Assembly: GCA_012295275.1 (NCBI GenBank)
Contig: CM022667.1
Location: 1,867,001 to 1,909,500 of the forward strand
Origin: Chrysomallon squamiferum
Lineage: Eukaryota > Mollusca > Gastropoda > Neomphalida > Peltospiridae
Reading direction: 5' to 3'
Length of the DNA: 42,500 nucleotides
Made by a program: the position numbers and the translations under genes. Below the pieces are notes generated by a model. The model had not been told where the DNA came from. It ran no database searches and saw only the letters and a list, made by a program, of their open reading frames with translations. Shown piece after piece: positions 22,482 through 33,372 of this stretch (within the stretch, counting starts at the first letter, position 1; every line of letters starts with the position of its first letter).

Positions 22482-22551
22482 AAAGTATATATCTCTGTCT
22501 CTCTCTCTCTAGTTTTTTAAAGTATATATATCTCTGTCTCTCTCTCACTGA

Positions 22552-22631
<80 letters not shown>

Positions 22632-22640
22632 ATGTTTTTT
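22128..22640. repeat. Large (CT)n cluster
   Basis: Three long CT tracts (about 22128-22193, 22405-22474 and 22555-22628) are separated by imperfect CT/TG/TTT sequence. A 'TTTAAAGTATATA' joint occurs twice, near 22478 and 22514, so part of the cluster is itself duplicated. Ser-Leu frames are artefacts. Confidence 0.95.
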
Positions 22641-22870
22641 TCTCTCTCTTTGTCACTTGCACCGAAATGACACTGACCTAATTCCACTCTGCGAGGAGCT
22701 GGAGACACATTCTGAAGCGTGGTTGTTAAAGTGACTAACAACGACTCCATGATTCGCTGGAGGCTTTTTCTGCCTGTCATTTCAGTTCCGTCTCCTTCAG
22801 CTTTCTCCAAGACGCTGGCGACAGTTTTCAATATTAATAACAAAGTGAAGTCGTTTTCTGTCTGTTTTTT
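22628..22870 (-). other. Unassigned open frame
   Basis: An 80-codon stop-bounded minus-strand frame of mixed composition (for example VASVLEKAEGDGTEM and SLQRIMESLLVTL) ending at the edge of the CT cluster. The start is TTG, with no upstream ATG in frame. The middle could form an amphipathic helix, but there is no family match. Possibly chance. Confidence 0.12.
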
Positions 22871-22997
22871 TCACTCGCACTGATTCTCGTTTGGTTTGAA
22901 ATATGACACAAACAATAAGCTATTCATAAATGTCGGCCATTACTATAATTATTCTACTTCGTTCTTGCATTTTAAAGAGCCAAATACTTTGTGTTCA
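22871..22997. other. Short unique sequence
   Basis: No feature seen. Confidence 0.4.
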
Positions 22998-23115
22998 TAT
23001 ATATGCATATATATATATACACACACACATATATGCACACACACACAAACACACACATACACACATATATATATACATATATGCATTTATACACGCACAA
23101 ACAGATATATATACA
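22998..23115. repeat. (TA)n/(CA)n compound microsatellite
   Basis: Alternating TA and CA runs over about 115 bp. Confidence 0.93.
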
Positions 23116-23784
23116 TTCGCTCAATAAATAAAGGAATAAAAGAAAGAAACAATGAAAAAAGAAGAAATCGGAGTTAACGATGGAAAAAATGAAAAAGTAA
23201 CAAATAAAATCTGAACAATAAAAAAAAAAAACAGTTTAAGGACATGAAAACCATTTTTATAGTATGTTTTGTTACATGTAAAAAAATAAAATGTTCACAT
23301 TTAATAAAAGGGAAAACAATTGCAAGAGCGAAAAAAAGAAAAAATAATAAGAATAAAAAGAGAAAATGTTTAACTAACTAATCAACTGACTAATAAAGTA
23401 AATAAATAAATAGTTAAACATATAAACAAATAAATAAAAGGTATTTAAGAAAAAAATAAAAATCTTAGCATTTTAAACCAAAACTCCTTACAGAATAACA
23501 AATAAAACAAATCAAACAAAATGAAATAACATAAAATGATATAAAATTATATAAATAAATAACTAAATAAGTAAGTAAGTAAGTAAGTAAATGAATAAGT
23601 GTATAAATAAAGTAGAATAGAAAAACAGCTAGCTAACTAAATAGACAGATAGAAAGATAGGTAGATAAAAAGACAGACAGATAGATAAATAAATAAAATA
23701 AAACAATAAAATAATTAAAATAATAAAATAAAATAAAACAACTATAAGAATAATAAAATAATAGAAAACTTTCTCAAAAAAATC

Positions 23785-23815
<31 letters not shown>
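23116..23815. repeat. A-skewed low-complexity block with AAAT/GTAA units
   Basis: Strong A bias on the plus strand, with AAAT, AAGT (23570-23592), GATA and ATAAA units and a poly(A) run at about 23787-23808. Confidence 0.85.
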
Positions 23816-24419
23816 GAATCAAAATTCCATTAAAAACTGCACGCTACAGTCTATGAACGAATGTCCAATAATTCATACAAGCTTCCATCACAGAACAGTT
23901 TACGTTTAACGTTAATCGTTTAACCAACAAACATCTTCTTACACGAGGTCAATTCAGTCCAGGAGACGCGTACGACGTTCTTACCGACATCACACACGTA
24001 ATTAGCAACGACGTTGACGATGTCGTCACGACTACTTGACACAGTGTTCAAGAAGAAGCCGCCAAACGGTATTGATCCCATCTCGTTATCCGTTTTCACC
24101 GCTTCCCTCTGCTTGTTGACGGCAAAAGCAGTGAGTGAAGCTAATCCTGATTGGAGGAGAGTTTGAGGGTTTTTGTCGAGTCTCGCTGGAGACCAATTCA
24201 AACTGAACTCACCATCTTAACCGGCTCTTGGAAGCCCTCGTGTGTGTGAGTTGTTTGAGTTACAAATCTATCCCATTTTTTTTTTCTTATTTTTTTTTCA
24301 TGGGGAAACTGATTGTGTAACGGGATTCGACGTCACTGGGTTGAGATTCAGTAACAGAAATTTTGGTACCTGTAAAGGATTATGTTCACGTAAAGGCATG
24401 ATTGAATATGTATATGTCT
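23816..24419. other. Unique CpG-containing region
   Basis: About 600 bp, non-repetitive apart from T runs near 24276-24297. It holds the minus-strand open frame listed separately. Confidence 0.45.
23920..24216 (-). other. Unassigned open frame, best coding-like composition in the window
   Basis: A 98-codon stop-bounded minus-strand frame, closed by TAA at 23920-23922, with diverse residues and no simple repeat (for example FGGFFLNTVSSSRDDIVNVV and DVGKNVVRVSW). Many codons end in C or G although the region is AT-rich. There is no ATG near the start (it opens on TTG), so it would have to be a downstream exon, yet the upstream polypyrimidine signal is weak. An alternative reading has an ATG followed by GTGAGT (a donor-like hexamer) at about 24206-24214. 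No family recognised. Confidence 0.2.
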
Positions 24420-24442
24420 ATATGTGTGTGTGTGTGTTTGTA

Positions 24443-24497
<55 letters not shown>
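24420..24497. repeat. (GT)n microsatellite
   Basis: About 75 bp of GT with one TT interruption near 24437-24446. Confidence 0.96.
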
Positions 24498-24500
<3 letters not shown>

Positions 24501-25085
24501 ACCAATGGCTTAAGCACTAATAATATATTATTACGTACGTCAACCTCATTACGTAGCTTTTCATGTAGAACATATTTTTATCCATAAGCGGGCCCCGGAT
24601 CAGTTAATAAACGTTATTTTTCATTGGAAAATTAGCCGCGCCATTCAGAAAGTCTCGCTCACTGCATGCAGTTTTGCCCGTGACTGCTGTACGTCATAGT
24701 ACATTAAGTATCATACTTTGCTAATAATAAAGTATATTACAGCAACTTCCAAACGCAGACATTTCGTTTAGGAATATATAGCCTCACATCTGTGAGAAAA
24801 AAATGTTCAGGCACGCCTTTCATGGGCAAGATGACACAGACGAAAAGGCTACGGCTACAACTACGGGGACGGCTAGCGTGGATAATAAATGGAATTGCTG
24901 TCGTAGTTTGATGTAATGGCCATGTTAAATCACAGTTTTATTAAGAACAGGGAAGAAAAATAAATTCATCTTCTAGTAAAATTAATGAATTTTTGTATCC
25001 TTTTATATATCTACAGACAAAGGCGTCTACTAGTAATTTTTATCAATAAGTAATTTTATTTTGACCATAACATCATTACACATGT
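24498..25085. other. Unique sequence
   Basis: Non-repetitive, with a few CpGs and one GGGCCC site near 24591. No gene, RNA gene or element recognised. Confidence 0.55.
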
Positions 25086-25125
25086 AAAGATATATTTATA
25101 TATATATTTATATATATGCACTCAT

Positions 25126-25176
<51 letters not shown>

Positions 25177-25300
25177 TACACACACACATACATATATAAT
25201 CATATTGTTTGATTTCCTGTTATTACTAATAGCACGTACACCAATAATAATAATATTAATAACACACACATACACAGAAACACACGTGTATATTTAAACA
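25086..25300. repeat. (TA)n and (CA)n tracts
   Basis: TA-rich start, an uninterrupted CA tract at about 25130-25174, then shorter CA and AAT patches. Confidence 0.92.
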
Positions 25301-25825
25301 AACACATACTTTGTTCAACCAAGTGAATACCGTCTCCTTGTACATTAAATTGGCGACAGTATCAGAAATTTCTAGGTAAAATTTCTAAGCAATATTTAGG
25401 CCATTTAAAGTTAATTCAATGTTCATCGTTTTTTGTCATAAGTGTCTGATGTATATTTTTGGAGTCGAAGATGAAATCTTTTTATTCGCAAGCGATGATG
25501 ATGATGATGCTTGTTTTTGTAATCATGCATTAACTCTATATATTTATTTAAATTTTATTATTTCTGTATCTATGCGTTATTAGAATATTATTCTGTTTTG
25601 TTTTATTTTATTTCATTTTATTTTATTTTATTTCTTTTTAATTATCATAGTTTCTGCTTTTTTCTTTTATGTATATTCATTAATTTCATTTCATTTCATT
25701 TCATTTTATATATTTATATATATATCTCATTTTCATTCCTTCACTAAATACACCGACTCGCGATTTTTTTTTTCTCAGACTGTTTGACTCTTTAACTCAT
25801 CGCCAGAAACAAACAAACAGTTAAT
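25301..25825. other. AT-rich unique sequence with (TTTTA)n/(TTTCA)n
   Basis: Pentamer tracts TTTTA and TTTCA at about 25597-25640 and 25684-25710; a short GAT run near 25496-25509. Otherwise unique, no gene. Confidence 0.6.
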
Positions 25826-26047
25826 CTATGTCGCTACGAAACCAATATGTACGCAATGATTGGCTTTATTCGCCACCATTCGATAATAAATCATACCGAC
25901 CCCGACTGAACTCGTGATTACTCCTATCTTTGTCCAGCAGACGAAACCACTTTGCCTGCACGTCAAACCACTTTGCCTCTCGCTACCGGTCGTTGCCTTT
26001 CGTGCCGTTTCGTAGGCAGGGGTCACAGGAAGATATGTCGATTCAAA
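25826..26047 (-). other. Unassigned open frame with an in-frame 21 bp duplication
   Basis: A 73-codon stop-bounded minus-strand frame of mixed composition. AAACCACTTTGCCT occurs at 25944-25957 and again at 25965-25978, a 21 bp direct duplication that keeps the frame and reads as two RQSG heptads with a cysteine at the seventh position. It opens on GTG with no ATG. No family recognised; likely chance, but the duplication is real. Confidence 0.13.
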
Positions 26048-26127
26048 TTAACCTCCGCGGCTCTCGTTAGTTTCTGACGTGTATTTTCTGTCCTGCGCTT
26101 TTGTTGATTCCTCTGTTGCTGGTGCTG

Positions 26128-26240
26128 TGACGGACACACACACACACATACACACACAGACAGACAGACAGAGAGAGAGCAGACTTCAAAGACACACACG
26201 AATATACAGGCATACAGACAGATACAGAAGCAGAGATATA
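26128..26240. repeat. (CA)n/(CAGA)n tract
   Basis: Short CA run followed by CAGA, GAGA and ACAC units. Confidence 0.88.
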
Positions 26241-26357
26241 AAAGAAGAAAAGAAAGTGAAAAAGAAAATAATAGTAATTGGTTAATGTCGTTGTTAGAAA
26301 GATGAAGAATCTAATTGTTGTTCATAACTGTTTTTTATGATAAGATATTGTTTATTT

Positions 26358-26385
26358 GTTTAACTACTATTGCTGCTACTACTGT

Positions 26386-26452
<67 letters not shown>

Positions 26453-26482
26453 GCTGCTGCTACTACTACTACTACTATTGAC
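26358..26482. repeat. (ACT)n microsatellite
   Basis: A nearly pure ACT tract (about 26379-26450) with short GCT ends. The poly-Thr frame is an artefact. Confidence 0.97.
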
Positions 26483-26589
26483 TATTATCTAGTTCTCTGG
26501 GAGGTGGCATGGGTTACATCAATGTATATGCATATATATATAATTTAAATGCAGAATGATCGTAGCAATGAATTTTTAAACGTTTTTTA

Positions 26590-26652
26590 CAGTTAAATAA
26601 AAAAAATCTGTCTATCTGTATATCAGTCCTGTCTTTTATCTATCATGATTTT

Positions 26653-26701
<49 letters not shown>

Positions 26702-26756
26702 GATCGATCTATCTATCTCTTTTTACATGATTTTTACATTATCTGTCTATCTGTCC

Positions 26757-26802
<46 letters not shown>

Positions 26803-26805
26803 ATA
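26590..26805. repeat. (TATC)n tetranucleotide tracts
   Basis: Two clean TATC tracts, about 26660-26717 and 26754-26802, with imperfect units between and before them. Confidence 0.96.
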
Positions 26806-27013
26806 AATGCATTTTTCCTTCTTCAAATTATCCAGTTGCTCATTAAACTGACATTTCGTTTTTCTCTGTCGCTTCATGCCTGTTTAGCGTATTTTGTAAA
26901 CTTCCCTCCAGTGTTCGCCTTGAAGAAATAGCTAAACAAATGTCAGGAATCTTTCTTGAAATCAACAGTCTTAAACTGCTTCAAACACTTGATTAAAAAA
27001 AAAAGTTCAATAA

Positions 27014-27044
<31 letters not shown>

Positions 27045-27365
27045 AATGAAAAAGAAGAAAAAACTGAAAAAAAAAAAAATCTTTATTAGACTGGCTATGC
27101 TATTGTTATTGTTACTATTTTCTTTTTAACATAACCTAAGTTTCCTTTCTTTTTTTTTTATTCTGTTATTCTGAAAACAAATTTATGTTAAACATCATCA
27201 GATCTATCACATGCATTCCAACTGCCGTATTGCAAGAACAGTAACTCTGCCAATTTTCAAATGAAACCTGTTGATCGTAGAATTCTGTGGAAACTGGCAA
27301 CATCAGTTTATGTACCAAACCAATTTATAAATAATTCCTTCTCTTTATTTATTATACAAACACAG
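26806..27365. other. Unique sequence with (AAAT)n
   Basis: Contains an AAAT run at about 27010-27045 and an A run near 27067-27080. Otherwise non-repetitive, no gene. Confidence 0.6.
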
Positions 27366-27600
27366 ACAGGTGTGTGTGTTTGTGCGTGCGTGTGTGTGTG
27401 TTGTTTGTATATATGTATGTATGTATACATGTATTTATCTACGAAGGTACTGTCTGCTTATGTTTGTAAGTGTATGTGCATGTTTGTTAATGTATTCGTA
27501 TATATGTGCGTCAGATTGATCGTAAATAATATATTTCATCTCCTTGTACTTATCTTTATTTATTTATTTATTTATTATAGCTGCGATAAATAATCAACAG
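27366..27600. repeat. Imperfect GT/TATG/TTTA repeats
   Basis: GT and TATG units at about 27367-27510 and TTTA at about 27557-27580. A Val/Cys-rich frame is an artefact. Confidence 0.8.
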
Positions 27601-27820
27601 ATTGCAGTTAGGATCTTTGTTACAGAAATAATGTATACATCAATAATTTAGAGATATTTATGAAACCGATCATGTGTTAGATAATCTACTTAGTTAAAGT
27701 TCTGAGCTGGCATAATTATTTATCTGCTTTCAGAGCGAATGTCATGCTCTCTATAAATAGTTTCATTCGTAATTTTACCCAGTAGTGGGCCTCTTAGTGA
27801 TACAGATGCTTTGACGTGTT

Positions 27821-27885
27821 AGGTCAAAGGTTAAGAAGGTCTATCATTATGACGTCATAACCGGTTTACATATAGTTTTCACGTG
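27821..27885. promoter_or_regulatory. Candidate regulatory motif cluster: DR1, CRE, grainyhead-type, CACGTG
   Basis: Within 65 bp of unique sequence lie four near-consensus sites. AGGTCAAAGGTTA (27821-27833) is a direct repeat with 1 bp spacing, the DR1 layout bound by HNF4/RXR/COUP-TF nuclear receptors. TGACGTCA (27850-27857) is the CREB/ATF palindrome. AACCGGTT (27859-27866) is the grainyhead palindrome. CACGTG (27880-27885) is the bHLH E-box. The motifs are seen directly; enhancer activity is inference. Confidence 0.4.
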
Positions 27886-28091
27886 GCAACAAAACGATTT
27901 GTGTTTCTTCTGAATTGGCTTTGGATTACCGTTATTAATAAGTGTTTTTTTTTTTTTCCGATGGATTACCATGTTTTAGCCACATTTAATTCCAAAACGG
28001 TAAGTAAGGTTTGCTTTGTATTAGAAAAGAACTGCAGAAATGTACTTAGTTTTGCATTTTACCTTAAATATTGATGACATTTTGTTTATTG

Positions 28092-28096
<5 letters not shown>
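27886..28096. other. Unique AT-rich sequence
   Basis: Contains a short T run near 27946-27958. No gene seen; the short frame from 27883 has no recognisable motif. Confidence 0.5.
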
Positions 28097-28133
<37 letters not shown>

Positions 28134-28470
28134 GGGGTGTATTCGCTGTTTGTAATATTACTGTAATTGTCATTGTTGTTATTGTTGTTATTATTGTTAC
28201 TGTTGTTATTATTCCCGTTTTTGTTTAATATCAATTTTATATAATCAGTATTAAAAGTAAACCACATTATATTATGATCATTTTATATTTGTCATGAATA
28301 AATGAATAAATACACAAATAAATAAATAAACAAATATAATTGTGTGTACATATATATGCATGCATATATACACATACCCAACCACACATACACACACATA
28401 AATATATATTTAGAGATACATATACATATCTTTTGTCTGTGTGTTTGTCTCTGCTGTTTTGTGTATGTTC

Positions 28471-28523
<53 letters not shown>

Positions 28524-28530
28524 AACTCGT
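28097..28530. repeat. (TTA)n, (AAAT)n, (CATA)n and (GT)n tracts
   Basis: TTA at about 28097-28131, TTG/TTA mix to 28215, AAAT near 28298-28332, CATA/TA units to 28430 and an uninterrupted GT tract at about 28472-28520. Confidence 0.9.
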
Positions 28531-29188
28531 ACATTTCTTTGGTAATAATTTATATCTGTGTGTATTTCTCTTAGTAAAAGGAAAATTCTAAAAAAAAAAA
28601 AAATGTCCTCTGGGATAAATGTCAGTATTTATTTGATTAAAATGTGTATGAACAGATACCAGAAAATTGTATTTCTGTTTTGCAGAAAAGGCAGAATACA
28701 AATTGATAACAAAAAATGACAGAGATGTAACGGAAAAAAAAAAAAAAAATTCATTCATATCGATTCAACAAAACCTATCAGAATATTTCCGGTTTATATA
28801 TGTATTTTTTTAAATTATGAAATTAAATACTTTTTCTGTTATTATTATAATTTTATAATTCTGTTATGTTTAATACGATTTATATTTTAATATAAATTTT
28901 TTTTTGCAAAACAGAGAATATGCAGTTATGTTATAAATTTAAACTGTCTTATAGCTTATTATTTATAGAGCATAATTATGTTGTTAAGATATTAATCAAA
29001 ACTGCGTCCAAAACAGTTTAAGAAATTATATTTAATATTGACAGTATCTATGAGTGACTCTTCAGTAATTTTTCTGTGTTAAATAAATCAACATAGTCTT
29101 TTTAGTCCGTTCCAACTACTGACTGATCTTTATGATATCGTCCGTGATAATATTTATCTGTTTTTAAAAAAGTAATAACAAATAGTAA
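28531..29188. other. Unique AT-rich sequence
   Basis: About 650 bp with A runs near 28591 and 28734; otherwise featureless, no gene. Confidence 0.55.
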
Positions 29189-29189
29189 T

Positions 29190-29246
<57 letters not shown>

Positions 29247-29310
29247 TTGTGTAATAGACACTAGATCTCTATTCAAGTCCAATCAAACCTCATGTATATC
29301 AAACTGTTTC

Positions 29311-29366
<56 letters not shown>

Positions 29367-29540
29367 TAACGATAATAATAACAATAACAATAATAATAAT
29401 GATAATAATAATAATAATAATGATAATAATAATAATAATCATAATCATAAATGAAAAATGATGATTATAAATAAATAAATAAGTAAATAAATTAAAACAA
29501 ACAAATAAATAAATAAATAAATAAATAAATAAAATAAAAT
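29189..29540. repeat. (TA)n(GT)n, then (AAT)n and (AAAT)n
   Basis: TA then GT at about 29190-29245, an AAT tract with AAC and GAT variants at about 29311-29450, and AAAT to about 29533. Poly-Asn and poly-Ile frames are artefacts. Confidence 0.95.
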
Positions 29541-29944
29541 TAAAAATAAACAAAATAAAATAATTCTATTATCTAACCACCCAATGACACAGATCTGATT
29601 TAAGTTTGTCAAGGTCACGCGGCGAAACAGCGACATCTAGCGGGTGTCGGTATTTCAAACGACAAGGAGCACAACTCTGTATTATCACGAGACTACGTGG
29701 AAAATCATTCGAGATTGCCGCTTCGTGAAACTGCTTCAGCTCTCGTTATAAATCGTTCTGTGAAATAATTTAACACAGGTCTCCCGTGTACGTGAAACCA
29801 GATTGATAAATGTGACGTGGCCGAGAACAATCTTAGTCGTGTCAATGTGATTCTGATGCAGCCATCATTTTTGACATGGTCCTGTGTGTTTCTGTTGTAT
29901 TGTTGCGTAAGATGTGTATAATTATATACGTGCATAAAAGAAGA
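29541..29944. other. Unique CpG-containing sequence
   Basis: About 400 bp, non-repetitive. The minus-strand frame at 29705-29935 (76 codons) has no recognisable motif. A CTCF-like sequence lies at 29630-29643 and is listed separately. Confidence 0.45.
29630..29643 (-). promoter_or_regulatory. CTCF-like core motif
   Basis: On the minus strand this reads CCGCTAGATGTCGC. It agrees with the bilaterian CTCF core CCASYAGRKGGCRS at 12 of 14 positions by my count. One such match in 42.5 kb may be chance. Confidence 0.2.
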
Positions 29945-30109
29945 CGTTATATATATACTTGTTCACACACATGCGTGCGCGAACACATACATATATTCAC
30001 ACATCCACACAAACACATATACATACAAATATATATATATATATATATTATGCATATATTTTTGAGATGTATATATATGTATGTATGTATCTATGCATAC
30101 ATACGCGCA

Positions 30110-30153
<44 letters not shown>

Positions 30154-30195
30154 AAAATGGGTGTATGTATTAATGGATATATGTATGTATAAATG
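29945..30195. repeat. Compound CA/TA/TATG repeats
   Basis: CA units, a TA run near 30028-30050, TATG units and a clean CA tract at about 30112-30149. Confidence 0.93.
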
Positions 30196-30724
30196 TATAT
30201 TCAATTAACAATGAGTAATAAATGTATAAATTACTCAAAAATTACTAATTTTCTTTAAAATGAAAATCATCTAAAACTTTCTCCGGGTCATTTCAGTTTG
30301 ACCTGATGTAGAGATTCGCGTTTCTTTTCAAGACGAATTAATCTCAATTTTTTAAAACCTGTATCTCTAAACGTAATTCCATTTAAACTTGCAGACAACA
30401 TCACGTTTTCTAAGATGTGTAACTCTAGTTTGACAAATCTATATTAATTAAATGTCGATAACAAATGAAAAAAACAACAACAACAACAAAAAAACAGAGA
30501 GAGATTTAAAACAAAGCAAAGCAAGCACGGTATTGTGTAATCTGTTTTCTTCGCTTGTTGTTGCTTGTTAATGATCATGTCACGTATAGCTAGCTAGCTT
30601 ATCGGAAACGAAAGAAAAAAATTATATGCTGAACAATAAATTTTATATGTAATTGTTATAATGTAACAAACATCTATAAACATCCTACGCAAGACTGTGT
30701 GTAGTGATATATAACGGATAAAAA
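30196..30724. other. Unique sequence
   Basis: AT-rich with a small AAC run near 30474-30490 and a GCTAGCTAGCT stretch near 30589. No gene. Confidence 0.55.
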
Positions 30725-30950
30725 TAATAACAATAATATTTAAAAAAAAAATAATAAAAATGATTTAATTTTTAAAAAAAAAAAAAAATAGAAATAAAAA
30801 AAAAAAAAAAAAAAAAAACGAATTAAAAAAAAAAAAAAAAAAAGATGGAAAAAAAAAAAATGAAAAGTAGAATAAAAAATTCAATAAAAAAAGAGTAACA
30901 TAAAAAAAGAGAAAATAAAAAATAAAATATAAAATAAGAAAACCAATGCA
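30725..30950. repeat. A-rich low complexity
   Basis: Successive A runs separated by single T or G residues. A Phe-rich minus-strand frame is an artefact. Confidence 0.9.
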
Positions 30951-31079
30951 TCACCGTAATAATAAAAAAGTTCACGAGATGGAAATAAAGAAAAAAATTA
31001 CTGTTACCACTGTTAAAATAGTTATAATACATTCAGTAAAAGAAAAGTTGTATCGCAAGAGAGTATTAAAAACTAGTGT
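30951..31079. other. Short unique spacer
   Basis: Nothing recognised. Confidence 0.4.
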
Positions 31080-31296
31080 AATATAATAAATACTACACTA
31101 CTGCATCAACTGTTACTAACTAATGTTAGTAATAGTACTGCTGCTACTACTACTACTACTAATCAAATACAATTACCACTGTTACCACTGTTACTGATCT
31201 GTTATTTCCACAACTACTGCTACTACTGCGCTAACTGCTACTACTACTATTACAACAACTACTACTACAACAACTACTACTACTGGGCTGCAACTT

Positions 31297-31328
<32 letters not shown>

Positions 31329-31977
31329 ACTACTACTACTACTACTACTACTATTACAACTACTACTACTACTACTGCTGCTGCTGTTGCTACTACTACT
31401 ACTAGTACTACTACTATTACAACAACTACTACTACTACTGCGGCTGCAACTGCTACTACTACTGCTGCTGCTACTACTACTACTATTACAACTGCTACTA
31501 CTACTGCTGCTGCTACTACTACTACTATTACAACAACTACTACTACTGCGGCTGCAACTTCTACTACTACTACTGCTGCTGCTGCTGCTACTACTACTAC
31601 TACTACTACTACTATTACAACAACTACTACTACTACCGCTGCTGCTGCTGCTACTACTACTACTACTACTACTACTATTACAACAACTACTACTACTACT
31701 ACCGCTGCTGCTGTTGCTACTACTACTACTACTACTACTACTATTACAACTTCTACTACTACTACCGCTGCTGCTGTTGCTACTACTACTACTAGTACTA
31801 CTACTATTACAACAACTACTACTACTACTGCGGCTGCAACTGCTACTACTACTGCTGCTGCTACTACTACTACTATTACAACTGCTACTACTACTGCTGC
31901 TGCTACTACTACTACTATTACAACAACTACTACTACTGCGGCTGCAACTTCTACTACTACTACCGCTGCTGCTGTTG

Positions 31978-32008
<31 letters not shown>

Positions 32009-32345
32009 AACAACAACTACTACTACTACTGCTGCTGCTGCTACTACTACTACTACTACTACTGCAACTACTACTACTACTACTGCAACTGCTACTACTA
32101 CTACTACTGCTGCTGCTACTACTACTACTATTACAACTACTACTACTACTACTGCGGCTGCAACTGCTACGACTACTACTACTTCTGCTGCTACTGCTAC
32201 TACTATTACTTATACTACTACTATTACTTCTATTTCTACTACTACTGCTGCTACTACTACTACTACTGTTGCTACTGCTACTACTGCTACTGCTACTACT
32301 GCTGCTACTATTACTACTACTACTACTAGTTCTTACTACTGCTTC
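31080..32345. repeat. 1.25 kb (ACT/GCT)n array with 390 bp higher-order duplication
   Basis: ACT and GCT triplet blocks are punctuated by ATTACAAC and GGCTGCAAC. Positions 31377-31573 are identical to 31767-31963, and the match extends left to about 31311 with only four mismatches; the offset is exactly 390 bp. GGCTGCAAC recurs at 31286, 31442, 31550, 31832, 31940 and 32156, all separated by multiples of three, so the triplet register is unbroken. This leaves a 329-codon Leu/Gln/Arg frame (31387-32376), which I regard as a product of the repeat. Confidence 0.95.
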
Positions 32346-32420
32346 TAATACAATGCTTTCTACTGCTACTAGTTGATGTTTATTGCATAACGATGTTTCA
32401 TAATGATGTTTGTTACTGTT

Positions 32421-32421
<1 letters not shown>

Positions 32422-32503
<82 letters not shown>

Positions 32504-32814
32504 ATCTCCTTAACGCTCTGGACTTTTAAACTAAAATATTTCATTATGCATTAAATAACACCCACAAAAATGCACACGCACACACAACACACACACACAC
32601 ACAATTATACCACACACAATATAATCAATAATATAACTGTACTAACAGTTTCAACTATTTTTATTGTCACGTTAAATCATAACGCTTGTATTTTTAATCT
32701 AACAAACTCAGAACATATTTTCACATTTTTTTCAAAACTCGTTCAGCGTCCAAACTGTCACACTCCACAAACAACAAGATGGCGGATTTTTAAACGAACT
32801 CGTTTTTAACGCAA
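32422..32814 (+). repeat. Dispersed element, copy A, with (GA)n head
   Basis: A GA tract at 32422-32499 is followed by about 315 bp homologous to 35991-36337. Shared blocks include TCCTTAA, GACTTT-AAACTAAAAT and ATTAAATAACAC after the GA run. TTTTAAA-GAACT-GTTTTAA followed by ACGCAA marks the far end. AAGATGGCGG at 32776-32785 inside this copy resembles a YY1 site. No coding potential; possibly a short retroposon or a duplicated genomic segment. Confidence 0.6.
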
Positions 32815-33125
32815 GCCGGAAGATCTAAATCAATGAGATTAGGTGAAAACTATGAATATGAAAATTAAATTACTCTATAGCCGTACTTCGTCGATCACAA
32901 ATTAGACATCTAGTTTCTTCTTTCCGTGTTTTGTGTTAAGTAAATAGCGTAGTTAGAGATCTGCTGAATTTTAGTCTTGGCTTTCGTTACTGATTACGAA
33001 GTCAAAAGACAGAGGAGACGGGGTCATGCGGGTTAAGATTGCCTCGTTTTGACCTTTTGTACTATAACTGAAGAATTGTTTTGTGCTGCTTAACGTTTAT
33101 GGTTTACACAACTGTTTGTGATGTG
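32815..33125. other. Unique sequence
   Basis: About 310 bp of balanced sequence without a recognisable gene or element. Confidence 0.5.
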
Positions 33126-33158
<33 letters not shown>

Positions 33159-33372
33159 TGTCTATATGTGTGTACATGTGTATGTATTTATTTATATAAA
33201 GTATTATATTCTGTAAATGTATGTATGGATGTATGTATCAATGTATGTATGTAAGTAAACGTATATATGTATATATGTGTGTGTATGTATGTATGTATTT
33301 GTGTATATGATTTCATGTATATGTGTTTCTCTATGTATGTATCTGTATGAATGTATGTATCTATGTTTGTTG
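33126..33372. repeat. (GT)n and (TATG)n tracts
   Basis: GT at about 33126-33156, then imperfect TATG/TATC units. Confidence 0.92.

Noticed and set aside
22097-22520. Overlapping Ser-Leu-rich frames of 60-128 codons
   Set aside because: Translations of the (CT)n cluster in different phases.
29209-29454. Poly-Asn frame resembling a prion-like domain
   Set aside because: It is the AAT tract in one phase; the antisense strand is poly-Ile.
29705-29935. 76-codon minus-strand frame in unique sequence
   Set aside because: No recognisable domain, no ATG-supported start context and no splice signals; the length is within chance expectation.
31387-32376. 329-codon plus-strand open frame of Leu, Gln and Arg
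   Set aside because: It is the direct translation of the (ACT/GCT)n array in the CTA/CTG phase. Stops cannot arise easily in that phase, and no complex sequence flanks it as a domain.
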